In this document: positions 20,676 through 28,486 of the stretch, piece by piece
Position numbering within the stretch: position 1 is the stretch's first letter
How the letters are laid out: the number at the start of each line of letters is the position of its first letter
Source: Staphylococcus gallinarum
GTDB taxonomy: Bacteria > Bacillota > Bacilli > Staphylococcales > Staphylococcaceae
Length of the DNA stretch: 64,000 nucleotides
Assembly (NCBI RefSeq): GCF_000875895.1
Contig: NZ_JXCF01000007.1
Span: 186,001-250,000, forward strand
Reading direction: 5' to 3'
Made by a program: the position numbers and the translations under genes
Notes under the pieces: generated by a model
Told to the model about the DNA's origin: nothing
Seen by the model: only the letters and a program-made list of their open reading frames with translations
The model's database searches: none

Positions 20676-21638
20676 ATGATAGAAAATAAAATTTTCAATT
20701 TAAATGATAAGATACCATTTAAGAATCAAAAGCGTATTATGATAGACACAGGTGATGCTGAAAATTATATACAAAAAGCAAGAACTTCAGCTGAAATATA
20801 TGGAAAATATATTGAATTACTTAAACAAGATTATATTTTGTATTTTCATGAACATACTGTTTCAAAGTTTTATAAGCGTACACACGTTGAAGCACTATTT
20901 CAGCGCAAAGATTTGATTAGGCATCATGATATTTTCTATACATTAGATGCGCCTCAAGGTAGAAAATGTAACAAATTCGAATCCGAGAAATTATTAGTAT
21001 TATTTACATGCATGCCAAACGCACAGAATTACGATAGTTCATTAATACCAAAACGTATGTTTCCTAAATTCTTTGATGGTATTGAACGAAATTTAATGAA
21101 AAATATAAATACCATGCGTATCATGGATTTAAATGCATCTCATGGCTCGCATTATATCAATACTGTTAATAATGACACATTTGAAGATGATATAGTCAGT
21201 GCAATTCGTCAAGTACAGAAGGAACTAGATATTTCAGATGAAAACACTGTATTATATGGGGCTTCAAAAGGTGGTACGGGTGCATTGAATTATGGTGCAA
21301 GACTAGATTTAAAGTGTTTAGCAGTTGATCCGATTATTAGTACAGAAGAGTATAACGTGTCTGATGAACATTTTTTAAAACATATTAGAGAAGAAGATTT
21401 GAGTAATAAAATAAATCAATATTTGGCCAAGGGGAGTAATCAAAGTAAATATGTAATCAGTTCAGAGAATGTAGTATTTAACTTTGCAAAAGCTCAAGAA
21501 ATAAAGGGTGATAATCTACAGTTAATTAATAAGAAAGACACACATATTACAGCTCACCCCGAGGTATCAAGAAATACCGTTCCAGAACAAATGACAATTT
21601 TAAATATGCTTTTTTCTGGAGAAACATTGATAAAATAA
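20676..21638 (+). CDS. XcbB/CpsF- or Asp2-like hydrolase-fold protein
   Basis: A 320-aa protein with no signal peptide or membrane segment. The central YGASKGGTGALNYG holds a serine-hydrolase nucleophile elbow with Ser197. This arrangement is typical of the XcbB/CpsF capsule proteins and the related Asp2 carbohydrate O-acetyltransferase-like proteins. A late acidic/His segment, KDTHITAHPE (about 288-297), could give the base. The gene directly follows the GT4-TagF fusion and shares its terminator, so it probably modifies or helps make the same glycopolymer. The exact activity is unknown, and the family assignment is from motif memory. Confidence 0.6.
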   Translation: MIENKIFNLNDKIPFKNQKRIMIDTGDAENYIQKARTSAEIYGKYIELLKQDYILYFHEHTVSKFYKRTHVEALFQRKDLIRHHDIFYTLDAPQGRKCNKFESEKLLVLFTCMPNAQNYDSSLIPKRMFPKFFDGIERNLMKNINTMRIMDLNASHGSHYINTVNNDTFEDDIVSAIRQVQKELDISDENTVLYGASKGGTGALNYGARLDLKCLAVDPIISTEEYNVSDEHFLKHIREEDLSNKINQYLAKGSNQSKYVISSENVVFNFAKAQEIKGDNLQLINKKDTHITAHPEVSRNTVPEQMTILNMLFSGETLIK

Positions 21639-21646
21639 TAAAAATG

Positions 21647-21682
21647 AGCGCCGCAGTGATAATGACTGAGGCGCTTTAGTTT
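21647..21682 (+). terminator. Terminator of the glycopolymer operon
   Basis: The stem AGCGCC...GGCGCT is extended by an inner CAGT/ACTG pairing and followed by TTAGTTT. It lies 8 bp after the XcbB-like stop. Confidence 0.75.
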
Positions 21683-21717
21683 AGTTGTAATTTAAGCAAC
21701 AAGTAAGAGGTGTTAAA

Positions 21718-22224
21718 ATGTTAGAAACTGATAGATTACTCATTGTAAAACCATCATTTCAGTATACGCAAGAACTATTTGAAATCCATTCCAATATTTC
21801 CAGTACATTATATACTCCAGCCGGTAAACATAATACAATTAATGATACTAAGTTAATGATAGAGTACTGGTTAGCAGATTGGAACAATTTTGGATACGGC
21901 TACTTTTTATTTTTAGATAAAGCTTCAAATGAATTGATTGGTAGTGGAGGTATTAAAAATATCCATTTAGATCAAAGTAAAGTACTCAATTTATATTATC
22001 GACTACATCCCGAATCAACGGGTTACGGATATGCTTATGAAGCAATGCAATCAATTATTGAATGGATATATAGTATAGTTTCAAAAGATTTAACAATGCT
22101 CATTAGAACAGATAAACACAATCATAAATCAATAAAATTAGCTGAAAAATTAGGATTTATCAATGATAAAAAATATGATGGTTATATAGCCAAAGATGAT
22201 ATTTTTTATTTTAGAGATAGATGA
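21718..22224 (+). CDS. GNAT N-acetyltransferase, RimJ/RimL type
   Basis: A 168-aa GCN5-related acetyltransferase. The start MLETDRLLIVKPS is typical of the RimJ/RimL group. The acetyl-CoA loop is seen as STGYGYAYEAM (about 100-110), a weakened Q/R-x-x-G-x-G/A. The NHKSIKLAEKLGF motif near 140-152 is the usual C-terminal signature. The SD is AGAGGTG. The substrate is unknown. Confidence 0.8.
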   Translation: MLETDRLLIVKPSFQYTQELFEIHSNISSTLYTPAGKHNTINDTKLMIEYWLADWNNFGYGYFLFLDKASNELIGSGGIKNIHLDQSKVLNLYYRLHPESTGYGYAYEAMQSIIEWIYSIVSKDLTMLIRTDKHNHKSIKLAEKLGFINDKKYDGYIAKDDIFYFRDR

Positions 22225-22430
22225 ATATAGCATTTTATAACAAAATCCATAAAGTTTGTAGCGATATATTTAATAATGATATACAATATTAATATAAAGT
22301 TATTAAAATAACTGTAATAGAATGAATAGTATTATAGAATGCTTGGTTATTAAACTTTAGTAATATTATAAATTATCAATAAAAAAGTTGTTGATGATGT
22401 TCAACGACATAAAGAAAAGAAGGTATTAGC

Positions 22431-22535
22431 TTGAATAGCTATAGTTGGGCAAACTTATTTCCTGTATTATGTTTAATAATTACGATAATTATACTGATTG
22501 TAAATATCATTATTATTAAATATTTAAATCATTAA
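22431..22535 (+). CDS. Tiny hydrophobic membrane peptide (34 aa)
   Basis: A TTG-started 34-codon ORF preceded by GAAGG with 7-nt spacing. The peptide begins LNSYSWANLFP and is otherwise almost all Ile, Leu and Val, ending in IIKYLNH. This predicts a single membrane helix with a short basic end. There is no recognised family. Its reality rests on the SD and composition only. It belongs to a scatter of similar mini-genes in this accessory region. Confidence 0.4.
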   Translation: MNSYSWANLFPVLCLIITIIILIVNIIIIKYLNH

Positions 22536-22766
22536 ATGATGTATATTTTAGATATGCTATGGACTATTCAGTAGCTAGTTAATATCATTCTTCATTAATT
22601 TATAAAAGTTAAAACAATATTCAACTCTAGTATGATTTATGATACTTTCGATTGATAGCAAATAGTAGCTTAAATAAGCATTAATTATTTTAAAGGCAGA
22701 AAATGATAAGTAATAATAACTAAAATAATTAAAACAACAGAGAATAGTGCGCTAGGGAGTGAAATA

Positions 22767-22925
22767 ATGAGCGTAACATCAATAATCATAATAGCCTTTA
22801 TTTTGACAATTTTAATTAAAGTATTGAAAACTATTCTACACTTTTTAATTACTATTATTTTTGCTGTTTTCTACATATATTTTCTAGTGAAAGTTATGAC
22901 TTGGTTAATCGTTAACTCAAGTTGA
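22767..22925 (+). CDS. Small membrane protein (52 aa)
   Basis: ATG 22767 is preceded by GGGAG with good spacing. The 52-aa product is nearly entirely hydrophobic with two likely membrane segments (about 5-17 and 24-45) around KVLKTILH, and ends VNSS. No family is recognised. The next mini-gene begins 69 bp downstream, so the two may be expressed together. Confidence 0.5.
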   Translation: MSVTSIIIIAFILTILIKVLKTILHFLITIIFAVFYIYFLVKVMTWLIVNSS

Positions 22926-22993
22926 TATTTACGAATTGATAGCAATTACAATGACATCTAACATTAGAGATTACAATAATAGGAGTTTTGAAG

Positions 22994-23134
22994 ATGAAGA
23001 AAGTTATAGGTTCGATTACATGGATGGTTGTATTAGCTTTAGGAATGACACTATTTCTTGGGTTCCCCATTGGAACGATAATAGGGATAGTTTTAGGCGC
23101 AATGATCAGTAAAAAATTTACCAAAGAAACATAG
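22994..23134 (+). CDS. Small Gly-rich membrane protein (46 aa)
   Basis: ATG 22994, with AGGAG about 10 bp upstream, encodes 46 residues. They include MVVLALGMTLFLGFPIGT and IIGIVLGAMISKK, and end in a basic tail FTKET. Two short helices around a Gly-Pro turn are likely. The GxxxG-like pattern and basic end resemble the 54-aa product at 29578. The stop is 14 bp before the next GNAT gene. Function is unknown. Confidence 0.5.
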   Translation: MKKVIGSITWMVVLALGMTLFLGFPIGTIIGIVLGAMISKKFTKET

Positions 23135-23148
23135 GTTAGGGTGATTTA

Positions 23149-23559
23149 ATGTATTATGAACAAAATAAAGTTCCGACCGAAAAAGAATTAAAGGAATTAT
23201 ATCATTCTGTAGGTTGGTTTAATTATTTAACAGATGAATTTACATTAACAACATTACTGAATCAATCAAGTTTCTTTATAACAGTTAAAGATAATGAACA
23301 ATTAATAGGATTGGTACGTGTGATTACAGATGACATTTCAATTGTATATATCCAAGATTTAATTGTGTTACCTGCATATCAACGCCATGGTATTGGTAGT
23401 GAGTTATTGAATCAGGTATTGAATAGCTTTCAACATATAAGACAAATTGTATTATTAACGGATAATGAACAAACCAAAAGAAAATTTTATGAAAAATCAG
23501 GATTATTTGAAGTGTCGCAGAATAATTGTTTGGGTTTCATGAAATTAAATACAATTTAA
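23149..23559 (+). CDS. GNAT N-acetyltransferase
   Basis: A 136-aa single-domain acetyltransferase. VYIQDLIVLPAYQRHGIGSELL (about 65-86) contains the acetyl-CoA binding Q/R-x-x-G-x-G signature QRHGIG. FYEKSGLF near 117-124 is the conserved beta-6/helix segment. The SD is GGGTGA. The substrate is not inferable. Confidence 0.85.
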   Translation: MYYEQNKVPTEKELKELYHSVGWFNYLTDEFTLTTLLNQSSFFITVKDNEQLIGLVRVITDDISIVYIQDLIVLPAYQRHGIGSELLNQVLNSFQHIRQIVLLTDNEQTKRKFYEKSGLFEVSQNNCLGFMKLNTI

Positions 23560-23573
23560 ATATTTCATAAGTC

Positions 23574-23612
23574 AGACCATCAATAACACACTTATTGAAG
23601 GTCTTTAATTTT
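23574..23612 (+). terminator. Probable terminator after the GNAT gene
   Basis: A stem of AGACC-TCAATAA with its complement up to 23604 is interrupted by one mismatch and followed by TTAATTTTT. Confidence 0.65.
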
Positions 23613-23646
23613 TATAGTTACATTTAAACAATTTGGAGGTTAAATG

Positions 23647-24132
23647 ATGAATGAACAAGTTTATGCATGGGTAAAAATAACTCGAGATATAATATTAAAT
23701 CAATGTTCTCAATTGACTGTTGATGAGTTAAATAAGGAATTTAATATTGGATTAAAAAGCATTAAACACACATTAGTTCATATAGCAGGTTGTTATCATG
23801 CATGGTTAGGTTCTTTTATCCTTCGAAACACAGATACGCCATTATTTTCATTGCAGCAAATTAATGATTTGAATTTTGATGATATTCTCAGTTATTTTGA
23901 GCAAGCTGATACTTATGTAGATCAAATATTAAATTTTAGTCATCACGACTTATCAGAAATAGTTATGAAACAAGTACCTTGGAAACAAGATGACACATAC
24001 CATGAAAATTCGGCATATCAATTATTTGTACATTCAGTAACACATGAGTTTCATCATAAAGGACAAATTGTGTCCATGTTACGTTTGTTAGGATATGAAG
24101 TGGAAAGTACGGATATTCTAAATATTAGATAG
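23647..24132 (+). CDS. DinB superfamily protein
   Basis: A 161-aa four-helix-bundle protein of the DinB/YfiT type, thought to be a metal-dependent, thiol-using enzyme class. The three metal-binding histidines are placed as expected: H45 (LVHIAGCYHAW) and H133/H137 in THEFHHKGQ. I choose the second of two adjacent ATGs (23644, 23647) because GGAGG at 23635-23639 is better spaced to 23647. Its substrate is unknown. Confidence 0.82.
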   Translation: MNEQVYAWVKITRDIILNQCSQLTVDELNKEFNIGLKSIKHTLVHIAGCYHAWLGSFILRNTDTPLFSLQQINDLNFDDILSYFEQADTYVDQILNFSHHDLSEIVMKQVPWKQDDTYHENSAYQLFVHSVTHEFHHKGQIVSMLRLLGYEVESTDILNIR

Positions 24133-24161
24133 GGTTAACTAGTAAAGAAAGAAGGTTTATT

Positions 24162-24518
24162 ATGGTTAAGAGAATAGAAGTTTTAGATTATATTGCAACT
24201 AAATATCAAATCGATCCTGATTATCCATGGAACAGATATAAAAATTATGCAGTGTGTAGACATAATAGTAATAATAAATGGTTTGTATTAATTATGGATG
24301 TTACAGCGGATAAAATCGGATTAAGTGTGGATAATAAGATAGATATATTAAATATAAAAGTTGAGCAAGCATTTATTGGTTCACTGAGACGCAAAAAAGG
24401 AGTTTATAAAGCCTATCACATGGATAAGTCAAATTGGGTATCAATTAACTTAAGTGAAATAGCTTCAATAGATGAAATTGCTAATTGGATTGACGATAGT
24501 TTCGATTTAACTTGTTAA
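24162..24518 (+). CDS. MmcQ/YjbR family protein
   Basis: A 118-aa protein with the YjbR double-wing fold signature: PDYPWNRYKNYAVCRH near the N-terminus, KWFVLIMDV (about 40-48) and KAYHMDKSNWVSINL (about 86-100). This family is common as a single-gene, possibly DNA-binding protein of unknown role. The SD is GAAGG. It follows the DinB gene by 29 bp. Confidence 0.8.
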   Translation: MVKRIEVLDYIATKYQIDPDYPWNRYKNYAVCRHNSNNKWFVLIMDVTADKIGLSVDNKIDILNIKVEQAFIGSLRRKKGVYKAYHMDKSNWVSINLSEIASIDEIANWIDDSFDLTC

Positions 24519-24638
24519 TGGTTGAGTAATTATAAAAATATTAAATATTTCTATATGTTTTGATGATATATTCAATAACTGAGAATTTTCTTAACCCAAG
24601 AAGGACAACATGCTATATTCAAAGTAGGGGGGAATAGC

Positions 24639-25340
24639 TTGTTGTATCAATTCATACTTTGTCCAATATTATTTAGTTTTTTATATCAACTGTGCCATAT
24701 AGACTCGCTGTCATTTAAATATTTCAAATCAAGATCCCGTTGCGATTATTGTAATAAAGTATTAGACTTTTACTGTTTAATTCCGATAATAAGTTATATT
24801 TTATTAAGAGGTAAGTCGCGGTGCTGCAAACATCGATTGAGTTTAACATATATCATAGGAGAGTTACTCTCTCTGTCGCCATGCATTCTACTTACTTCCT
24901 CTCATTTGCCAATCACTTTAACTACTTATTTATTAAATTTCATTTTTCTATTAGTTTTGTCGATTTGTGATTACGACAATTACGCTATACCATTACATGT
25001 AGTTGTAATATATATCATTTGTGCCATTTTTCTTTGTGAAGGGCATTTCATAAACTTTTTGATTATATCTATTATTTTACATTGTTTATTCTTTATTTTT
25101 AAAAAAGCAATAGGGTATGGAGACATCTTAATATTTTCTCTGCTATCATTTATACTGCCATTTCAAGTGTTTTTTCTAACATTACAGTTAACTTTTATAA
25201 TAGCAGGTATGCTAACGTTGATATTGATGATGCTTCAACGACGTAAGATTTATAAAGTGCCCTTGATTCCTTATATTTTACTTGGTTTTATTACTGCTAA
25301 CTTAGTTCCTTCATTTTTCAAGATTTCCTCTATATTTTAA
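24639..25340 (+). CDS. comC: Type IV prepilin peptidase ComC
   Basis: A 233-aa polytopic aspartic protease that processes and N-methylates competence pseudopilins. Aspartates typical of the active site occur in CDYDNYAIP (D111/D113) and GYGD (D162). The cytoplasmic zinc loop has CDYC (C35/C38), but its second pair reads S60-R-C62-C63 instead of C-x-x-C. The start is TTG 24639, preceded by AGGGGGG with 6-bp spacing. It is at its usual staphylococcal location, near radC. Confidence 0.85.
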   Translation: MLYQFILCPILFSFLYQLCHIDSLSFKYFKSRSRCDYCNKVLDFYCLIPIISYILLRGKSRCCKHRLSLTYIIGELLSLSPCILLTSSHLPITLTTYLLNFIFLLVLSICDYDNYAIPLHVVVIYIICAIFLCEGHFINFLIISIILHCLFFIFKKAIGYGDILIFSLLSFILPFQVFFLTLQLTFIIAGMLTLILMMLQRRKIYKVPLIPYILLGFITANLVPSFFKISSIF

Positions 25341-25380
25341 TACTCAAATATTGTTTAATTGTGCGATTGATTTTAATGGT

Positions 25381-25860
25381 TTAATCCAGACATTTTTGCA
25401 AAAGTCTTTGCTTAACTCTGTGCTTAGTAATTACTACACCTGTATCTTTAAATCCTAATGATTTATAAAGTTTATAGGAAACATCGTTACATTCATTCAC
25501 AACCAATGCAATATGATGCATATTTGGATAATTCCTTTTTATATACATATTTAAAGACTTTAAGCATGATTTTGCATACCCTTGTCTTAAATAGCGCTTG
25601 TCAGTGGAAAATGCTCTAAAAAAAATCGTTGAATGATTTTCAGTAGTAAAGTGTTGAGCATATTCACTTTCATATTGTAAAACAAAGAATGAAACAAGTT
25701 GTTTATTTTGATTGAAAGCCATGATACAGTGCAGATTGTTATTCGTTTTTGCCTTCTCTATATGATATAAAGGTGACTTTGGGAAGTGAATATGATCTTG
25801 TTGTAATTGAAAGTTTCGAATAATAGATAAATAGTTATTGTTATATTTGATTAACTGCAT
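25381..25860 (-). CDS. GNAT N-acetyltransferase
   Basis: A 159-aa acetyltransferase, convergent with comC. RAFSTDKRYLRQGYAKSCL (about 88-106) includes the acetyl-CoA loop RQGYA. NECNDVSYKLYKSLGFKDTG (about 123-142) is the classical N-x-x-S-x-x-L-Y-x-x-x-G-F motif. The SD AAGGAGCG lies before the ATG. The substrate is unknown. Confidence 0.83.
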   Translation of the reverse strand: MQLIKYNNNYLSIIRNFQLQQDHIHFPKSPLYHIEKAKTNNNLHCIMAFNQNKQLVSFFVLQYESEYAQHFTTENHSTIFFRAFSTDKRYLRQGYAKSCLKSLNMYIKRNYPNMHHIALVVNECNDVSYKLYKSLGFKDTGVVITKHRVKQRLLQKCLD

Positions 25861-25904
25861 AAAAATCGCTCCTTAAGTAAAATGAAAAATGGTATTCAAG
25901 CTAA

Positions 25905-26078
25905 TAATGTTGGAGAATAAATTGTATACTTTATAAATAGAGGGAAAATTCAGATAATACAAACACTAAAGCATCAGTTGTCTATGATGAACATGATTTT
26001 TAAAATATATTAATTATAACTATAAATGCATATAAATACAATGGACTATTTCAATATTTTAATGTTGGAGAATAAATT
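25905..26078. repeat. Pair of 19-bp direct repeats in the 25861-26174 gap
   Basis: TAATGTTGGAGAATAAATT occurs at 25905-25923 and again, identical, at 26060-26078, 155 bp apart. The gap lies between a divergent GNAT gene and a MepB-like gene and holds no ORF. The repeats may be binding sites or the trace of a small duplication. Confidence 0.8.
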
Positions 26079-26174
26079 ATAAATTTTGAAAGCGAATAAA
26101 GTACTTGTGTGAAGTAAAATGAATGATAAAGTAAAATGAGTATATGTTAATAAATAATGAAATGAGGTGTTATC

Positions 26175-26684
26175 GTGAGTGAACTAAATAGCATTGTACT
26201 ATTTAAAGAAATCGACAGAGCTATTTCATCATTCAATGTACAGGAAATACATGAAGAATATTGGAATAAAGAATATGAAGCAATAAATTTATCTATAAAT
26301 AAAATATCTATCAAAAGTCGCTTAGCAAAGAAAACACCTAAAAAGAGGGGCTATTTTCTAGCTTTATGGAAAAAAGCGCAAGAAAATATTAATGTGCCAT
26401 ATCATTATGAGGAATTTAAAGACTTGCTAATCGTAAATATATTAGATGAGCAGTATAAAGGCCAATTTGTATTTCCGAAAGCAGCATTGGAAAAACACAA
26501 TGTGTTGTGTACCAATAAAGCCAAAGGTAAAATGGCATTTCGAGTTTATCCTTCATGGGAAGAAAATTTAAATACTTCAGCAACTAAAACACAAAAATGG
26601 CAATCTCCATATTTTATTGACTTAACACATAGCATAGATAAAGGTAAAGTGAATTATTTATACTTCGGTAGCAAGGAAAGTTAA
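26175..26684 (+). CDS. MepB family protein
   Basis: A 169-aa protein of the MepB family (named from the mepRAB locus of S. aureus). Family marks are KRGYFLALWKK (about 57-67), GQFVFPKAALEKHNVL (about 95-110), GKMAFRVYPSW (about 117-127) and WQSPYFIDL near 142. Here it stands alone, without MepA or MepR neighbours. The GTG start follows GAGGTG. Function is unknown. Confidence 0.8.
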   Translation: MSELNSIVLFKEIDRAISSFNVQEIHEEYWNKEYEAINLSINKISIKSRLAKKTPKKRGYFLALWKKAQENINVPYHYEEFKDLLIVNILDEQYKGQFVFPKAALEKHNVLCTNKAKGKMAFRVYPSWEENLNTSATKTQKWQSPYFIDLTHSIDKGKVNYLYFGSKES

Positions 26685-26760
26685 GCCATTTTGTAATATT
26701 ACTTATATTCTGAAAAAACTATTATTTAAATTTTCTGATATTTAATATAAAATAAATAAT

Positions 26761-26910
26761 GTAAGTAAGTATGGGAAACTTACTTGCGTTAATTCTCAGA
26801 CATTCTATTTATAAACATATCTGCATTCATAATTTTATCCATACCGTTTTATGATTAATGAAAAAATTTATGTTTAAAAGCTGTAAGTTACTCAGGCTTA
26901 CAGCTTTTTT
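26761..26910 (+). ncRNA. Candidate small RNA downstream of the mepB-like gene
   Basis: A 10-bp near-perfect hairpin (GTAAGTAAGT ... ACTTACTTGC, 26761-26787) is followed by about 90 nt of AT-rich sequence and then a strong terminator. There is no ORF with SD between them. An AT-rich TATAAA-like stretch lies just upstream. It could instead be the mepB-like 3' UTR. Confidence 0.35.
26876..26910 (+). terminator. Strong terminator in the 26685-27090 gap
   Basis: AAAGCTGTAAG pairs with CTTACAGCTTT around a 9-nt loop and is followed by a run of T. Confidence 0.88.
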
Positions 26911-27015
26911 ATGTCTTATTATATTGGAAAACTTATTAATCTATTTTATAATTAAATTGTGAAACTGATTAACAGATTAAATATTATATTTTGTGATAAG
27001 TGCAAATTTTTTTAA

Positions 27016-27043
27016 TTGAGATAACACTTTTACTTAATAAAAT
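27016..27043 (+). promoter_or_regulatory. Promoter of the 27.1-27.7 kb two-gene unit
   Basis: TTGAGA (27016-27021) and TAAAAT (27038-27043) are spaced by 16 bp. The first start codon is 48 bp downstream. Confidence 0.5.
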
Positions 27044-27090
27044 TATTTGTAAAATCATACATATTTTTATTAAAAGAATAGGTGATATAT

Positions 27091-27312
27091 ATGACCATAA
27101 TTGATATTAAAGAAAAATTGTTAAATAAGAAATGGGATATAACAGATTTAATTTTTCTATTGCTATTTATTGTATTGGCTTGTACTTTTCTGACACCAAT
27201 TTTGGGTGTACCAATTGGTATTATTGTTTATTTATTGCTATTTTTAGATGATGAAAACGATATTACTGATGAGATTGAAACAATGAATCAACAAAAAGAT
27301 AAAAAGGACTGA
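27091..27312 (+). CDS. Small membrane protein (73 aa)
   Basis: The product begins MTIIDIKEKLLNKKWDI, has a membrane segment from about 17 to 50 with LGVPIGIIVYLLL, and ends in an acidic/basic tail (DDENDITDEIETM...KDKKD). I use ATG 27091, because the GTG nine bases earlier is part of the SD AGGTG. It resembles no family I know, but has the same G-P-I-G turn as the 46-aa product at 22994. The stop is 5 bp before the next gene. Confidence 0.6.
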   Translation: MTIIDIKEKLLNKKWDITDLIFLLLFIVLACTFLTPILGVPIGIIVYLLLFLDDENDITDEIETMNQQKDKKD

Positions 27313-27317
27313 AAAAA

Positions 27318-27680
27318 TTGACTCAATTAACTAAACTATTGGATGGAATGGCGTGGCTTTGTATGGCTTTACTCTTTTCTAAATATGCGATTCATTGGGC
27401 AAATTTGATGTTTGATTGGCATTTACGATGGTATTTCTTAGAGAATATACCATATTTAGCACTAATTCTATTTATCTTAATGTTTATATTTGCTATTCCT
27501 TCTGAAATGATAAAAGATAAGCAAAAAGAGAAAAATGATAATAGTTATGAAGCACTCAAAAATAAACTAGATCATGTAATCTGTGGAGATGAAAAAACAA
27601 AACAAGAAGCTAAAGAAAATCGAACAACACCAGAGGCAGTAAAAGCAGCAAGACATGCACAAAAAGCGAAACCCGAATAA
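27318..27680 (+). CDS. Membrane protein with a charged C-terminal tail (120 aa)
   Basis: TTG-started, 5 bp after the previous stop, with AAAGGA upstream. There are two membrane segments (about 8-28 and 43-63), then a 57-residue charged tail rich in K, E and A. No family is recognised. The tail could form an amphipathic or coiled segment on the cytoplasmic face. It is co-transcribed with the 73-aa gene by spacing. Confidence 0.6.
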   Translation: MTQLTKLLDGMAWLCMALLFSKYAIHWANLMFDWHLRWYFLENIPYLALILFILMFIFAIPSEMIKDKQKEKNDNSYEALKNKLDHVICGDEKTKQEAKENRTTPEAVKAARHAQKAKPE

Positions 27681-27800
27681 AAATTTAGGGTTATTAATTG
27701 AGTAGCTAAAAAACAATGAAATCACATGTAAAATTAATTATGTATTTTGACATAAATCATAGTTTGGTAATGTTTAACAATAAACAAGGATATTATAAAG

Positions 27801-27841
27801 ATAGGCAACTACTAGATTAATAAATCTTAGTAATTGCCTAT
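27801..27841 (+). terminator. Possible terminator after the two-gene membrane unit
   Basis: A long stem (ATAGGCAA, TACTA and GATT arms paired with 27824-27841, one mismatch) is followed by TTCAGTGTTT. The T tract is poor, so it may be an RNA structure with another role. Confidence 0.5.
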
Positions 27842-27914
27842 TTCAGTGTTTATACTTATTTTCACGAACAGTATGTCATAAATATATTTTGATACTAATA
27901 ACCTATTTTTTTAA

Positions 27915-28007
27915 TTATTCAAGACTGCTAATAATCAGATCATTAATTTTTTGCATTCGCATTAAATGTTCTAATCCTTGTGTATGTCCGTGTCCAAGAT
28001 AAATTAA
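27915..28007 (-). pseudogene. 3' remnant of a metallo-beta-lactamase-fold hydrolase gene
   Basis: Read on the minus strand this gives about 30 residues, LIYLGHGHTQGLEHLMRM followed by QKINDLIISSLE and stop. The GHG-x-T/P segment with a following E-H-L helix is how many MBL-fold proteins end. The frame is closed by a stop at 28008-28010, exactly where the TetR remnant begins. No start or SD is present. The family call is tentative because so little is left. Confidence 0.45.
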
Positions 28008-28203
28008 TCAGGTATTAGATAAAAGCTCCTACCTTGGAGCAGGGAAACATGAACATTTAGAATTTATCGTTGAATATGTTGTTTCTGGAAATTTGGGTAT
28101 GATTTATAATTGGCTTGAGAACAATGAAACTATAGATGATACTGAAATAGCATCACTTTCATTAAAAATGGGAGTGAATAGTGGGTTACGATTATTAAAA
28201 TAA
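28003..28203 (+). pseudogene. 3' remnant of a TetR-family regulator gene
   Basis: The frame from 28003 to the stop at 28201-28203 encodes about 66 residues, including EFIVEYVVSGNLGMIYNWLE and DTEIASLSLKMGVNSGLRLL. This is the pattern of the C-terminal ligand domain of the TetR_C_8 type. The helix-turn-helix half is absent: a stop lies directly upstream, and the sequence then becomes the minus-strand hydrolase remnant. Together the two look like the ends of a divergent regulator-hydrolase pair whose 5' halves were deleted. Confidence 0.65.
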
Positions 28204-28288
28204 TTTGTGAGCATTAAAAAATATTAATTGTCGCACTTAAAAATGTTATGAATAAATAAAGAGTCTATTTATAACTTTTAAAAATTAA

Positions 28289-28317
28289 TTGGAAATGACA
28301 TATATTTATTATATAAT
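28289..28317 (+). promoter_or_regulatory. Promoter of the 37-aa peptide gene
   Basis: TTGGAA (28289-28294) and a consensus TATAAT (28312-28317) are separated by exactly 17 bp. The SD of the 37-aa gene lies 43 bp downstream. Confidence 0.65.
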
Positions 28318-28372
28318 TAAGTTAGGTTATTAACATATTGCATTTGTTTACGAAAATACAGGAGGTATTTGT

Positions 28373-28486
28373 ATGTCACCCAAAATATTAATTGTACTTT
28401 TAATCATATTTTATCCAATTATAATTAAAAAGGCTAAAAGCCGACAAAATAGCACATTTTCTGACTTTCCAAACAAAAGAAATTAA
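28373..28486 (+). CDS. Tiny membrane peptide with basic tail (37 aa)
   Basis: ATG 28373 is preceded by AGGAGG with 9-bp spacing, and a near-consensus promoter lies upstream, so expression is likely. The peptide has one helix, ILIVLLIIFYPIII, followed by a basic tail KKAKSRQNS and ends FPNKRN. The single-helix-plus-basic-tail form is shared with the 24-aa product at 29475. No family is recognised. Type I toxins and small phage or stress proteins can look like this, so toxicity is one possibility. Confidence 0.6.
   Translation: MSPKILIVLLIIFYPIIIKKAKSRQNSTFSDFPNKRN

Noticed and set aside
22912-23124. 70-codon minus-strand ORF
   Set aside because: It is the shadow of the two plus-strand small genes, which have better SDs.
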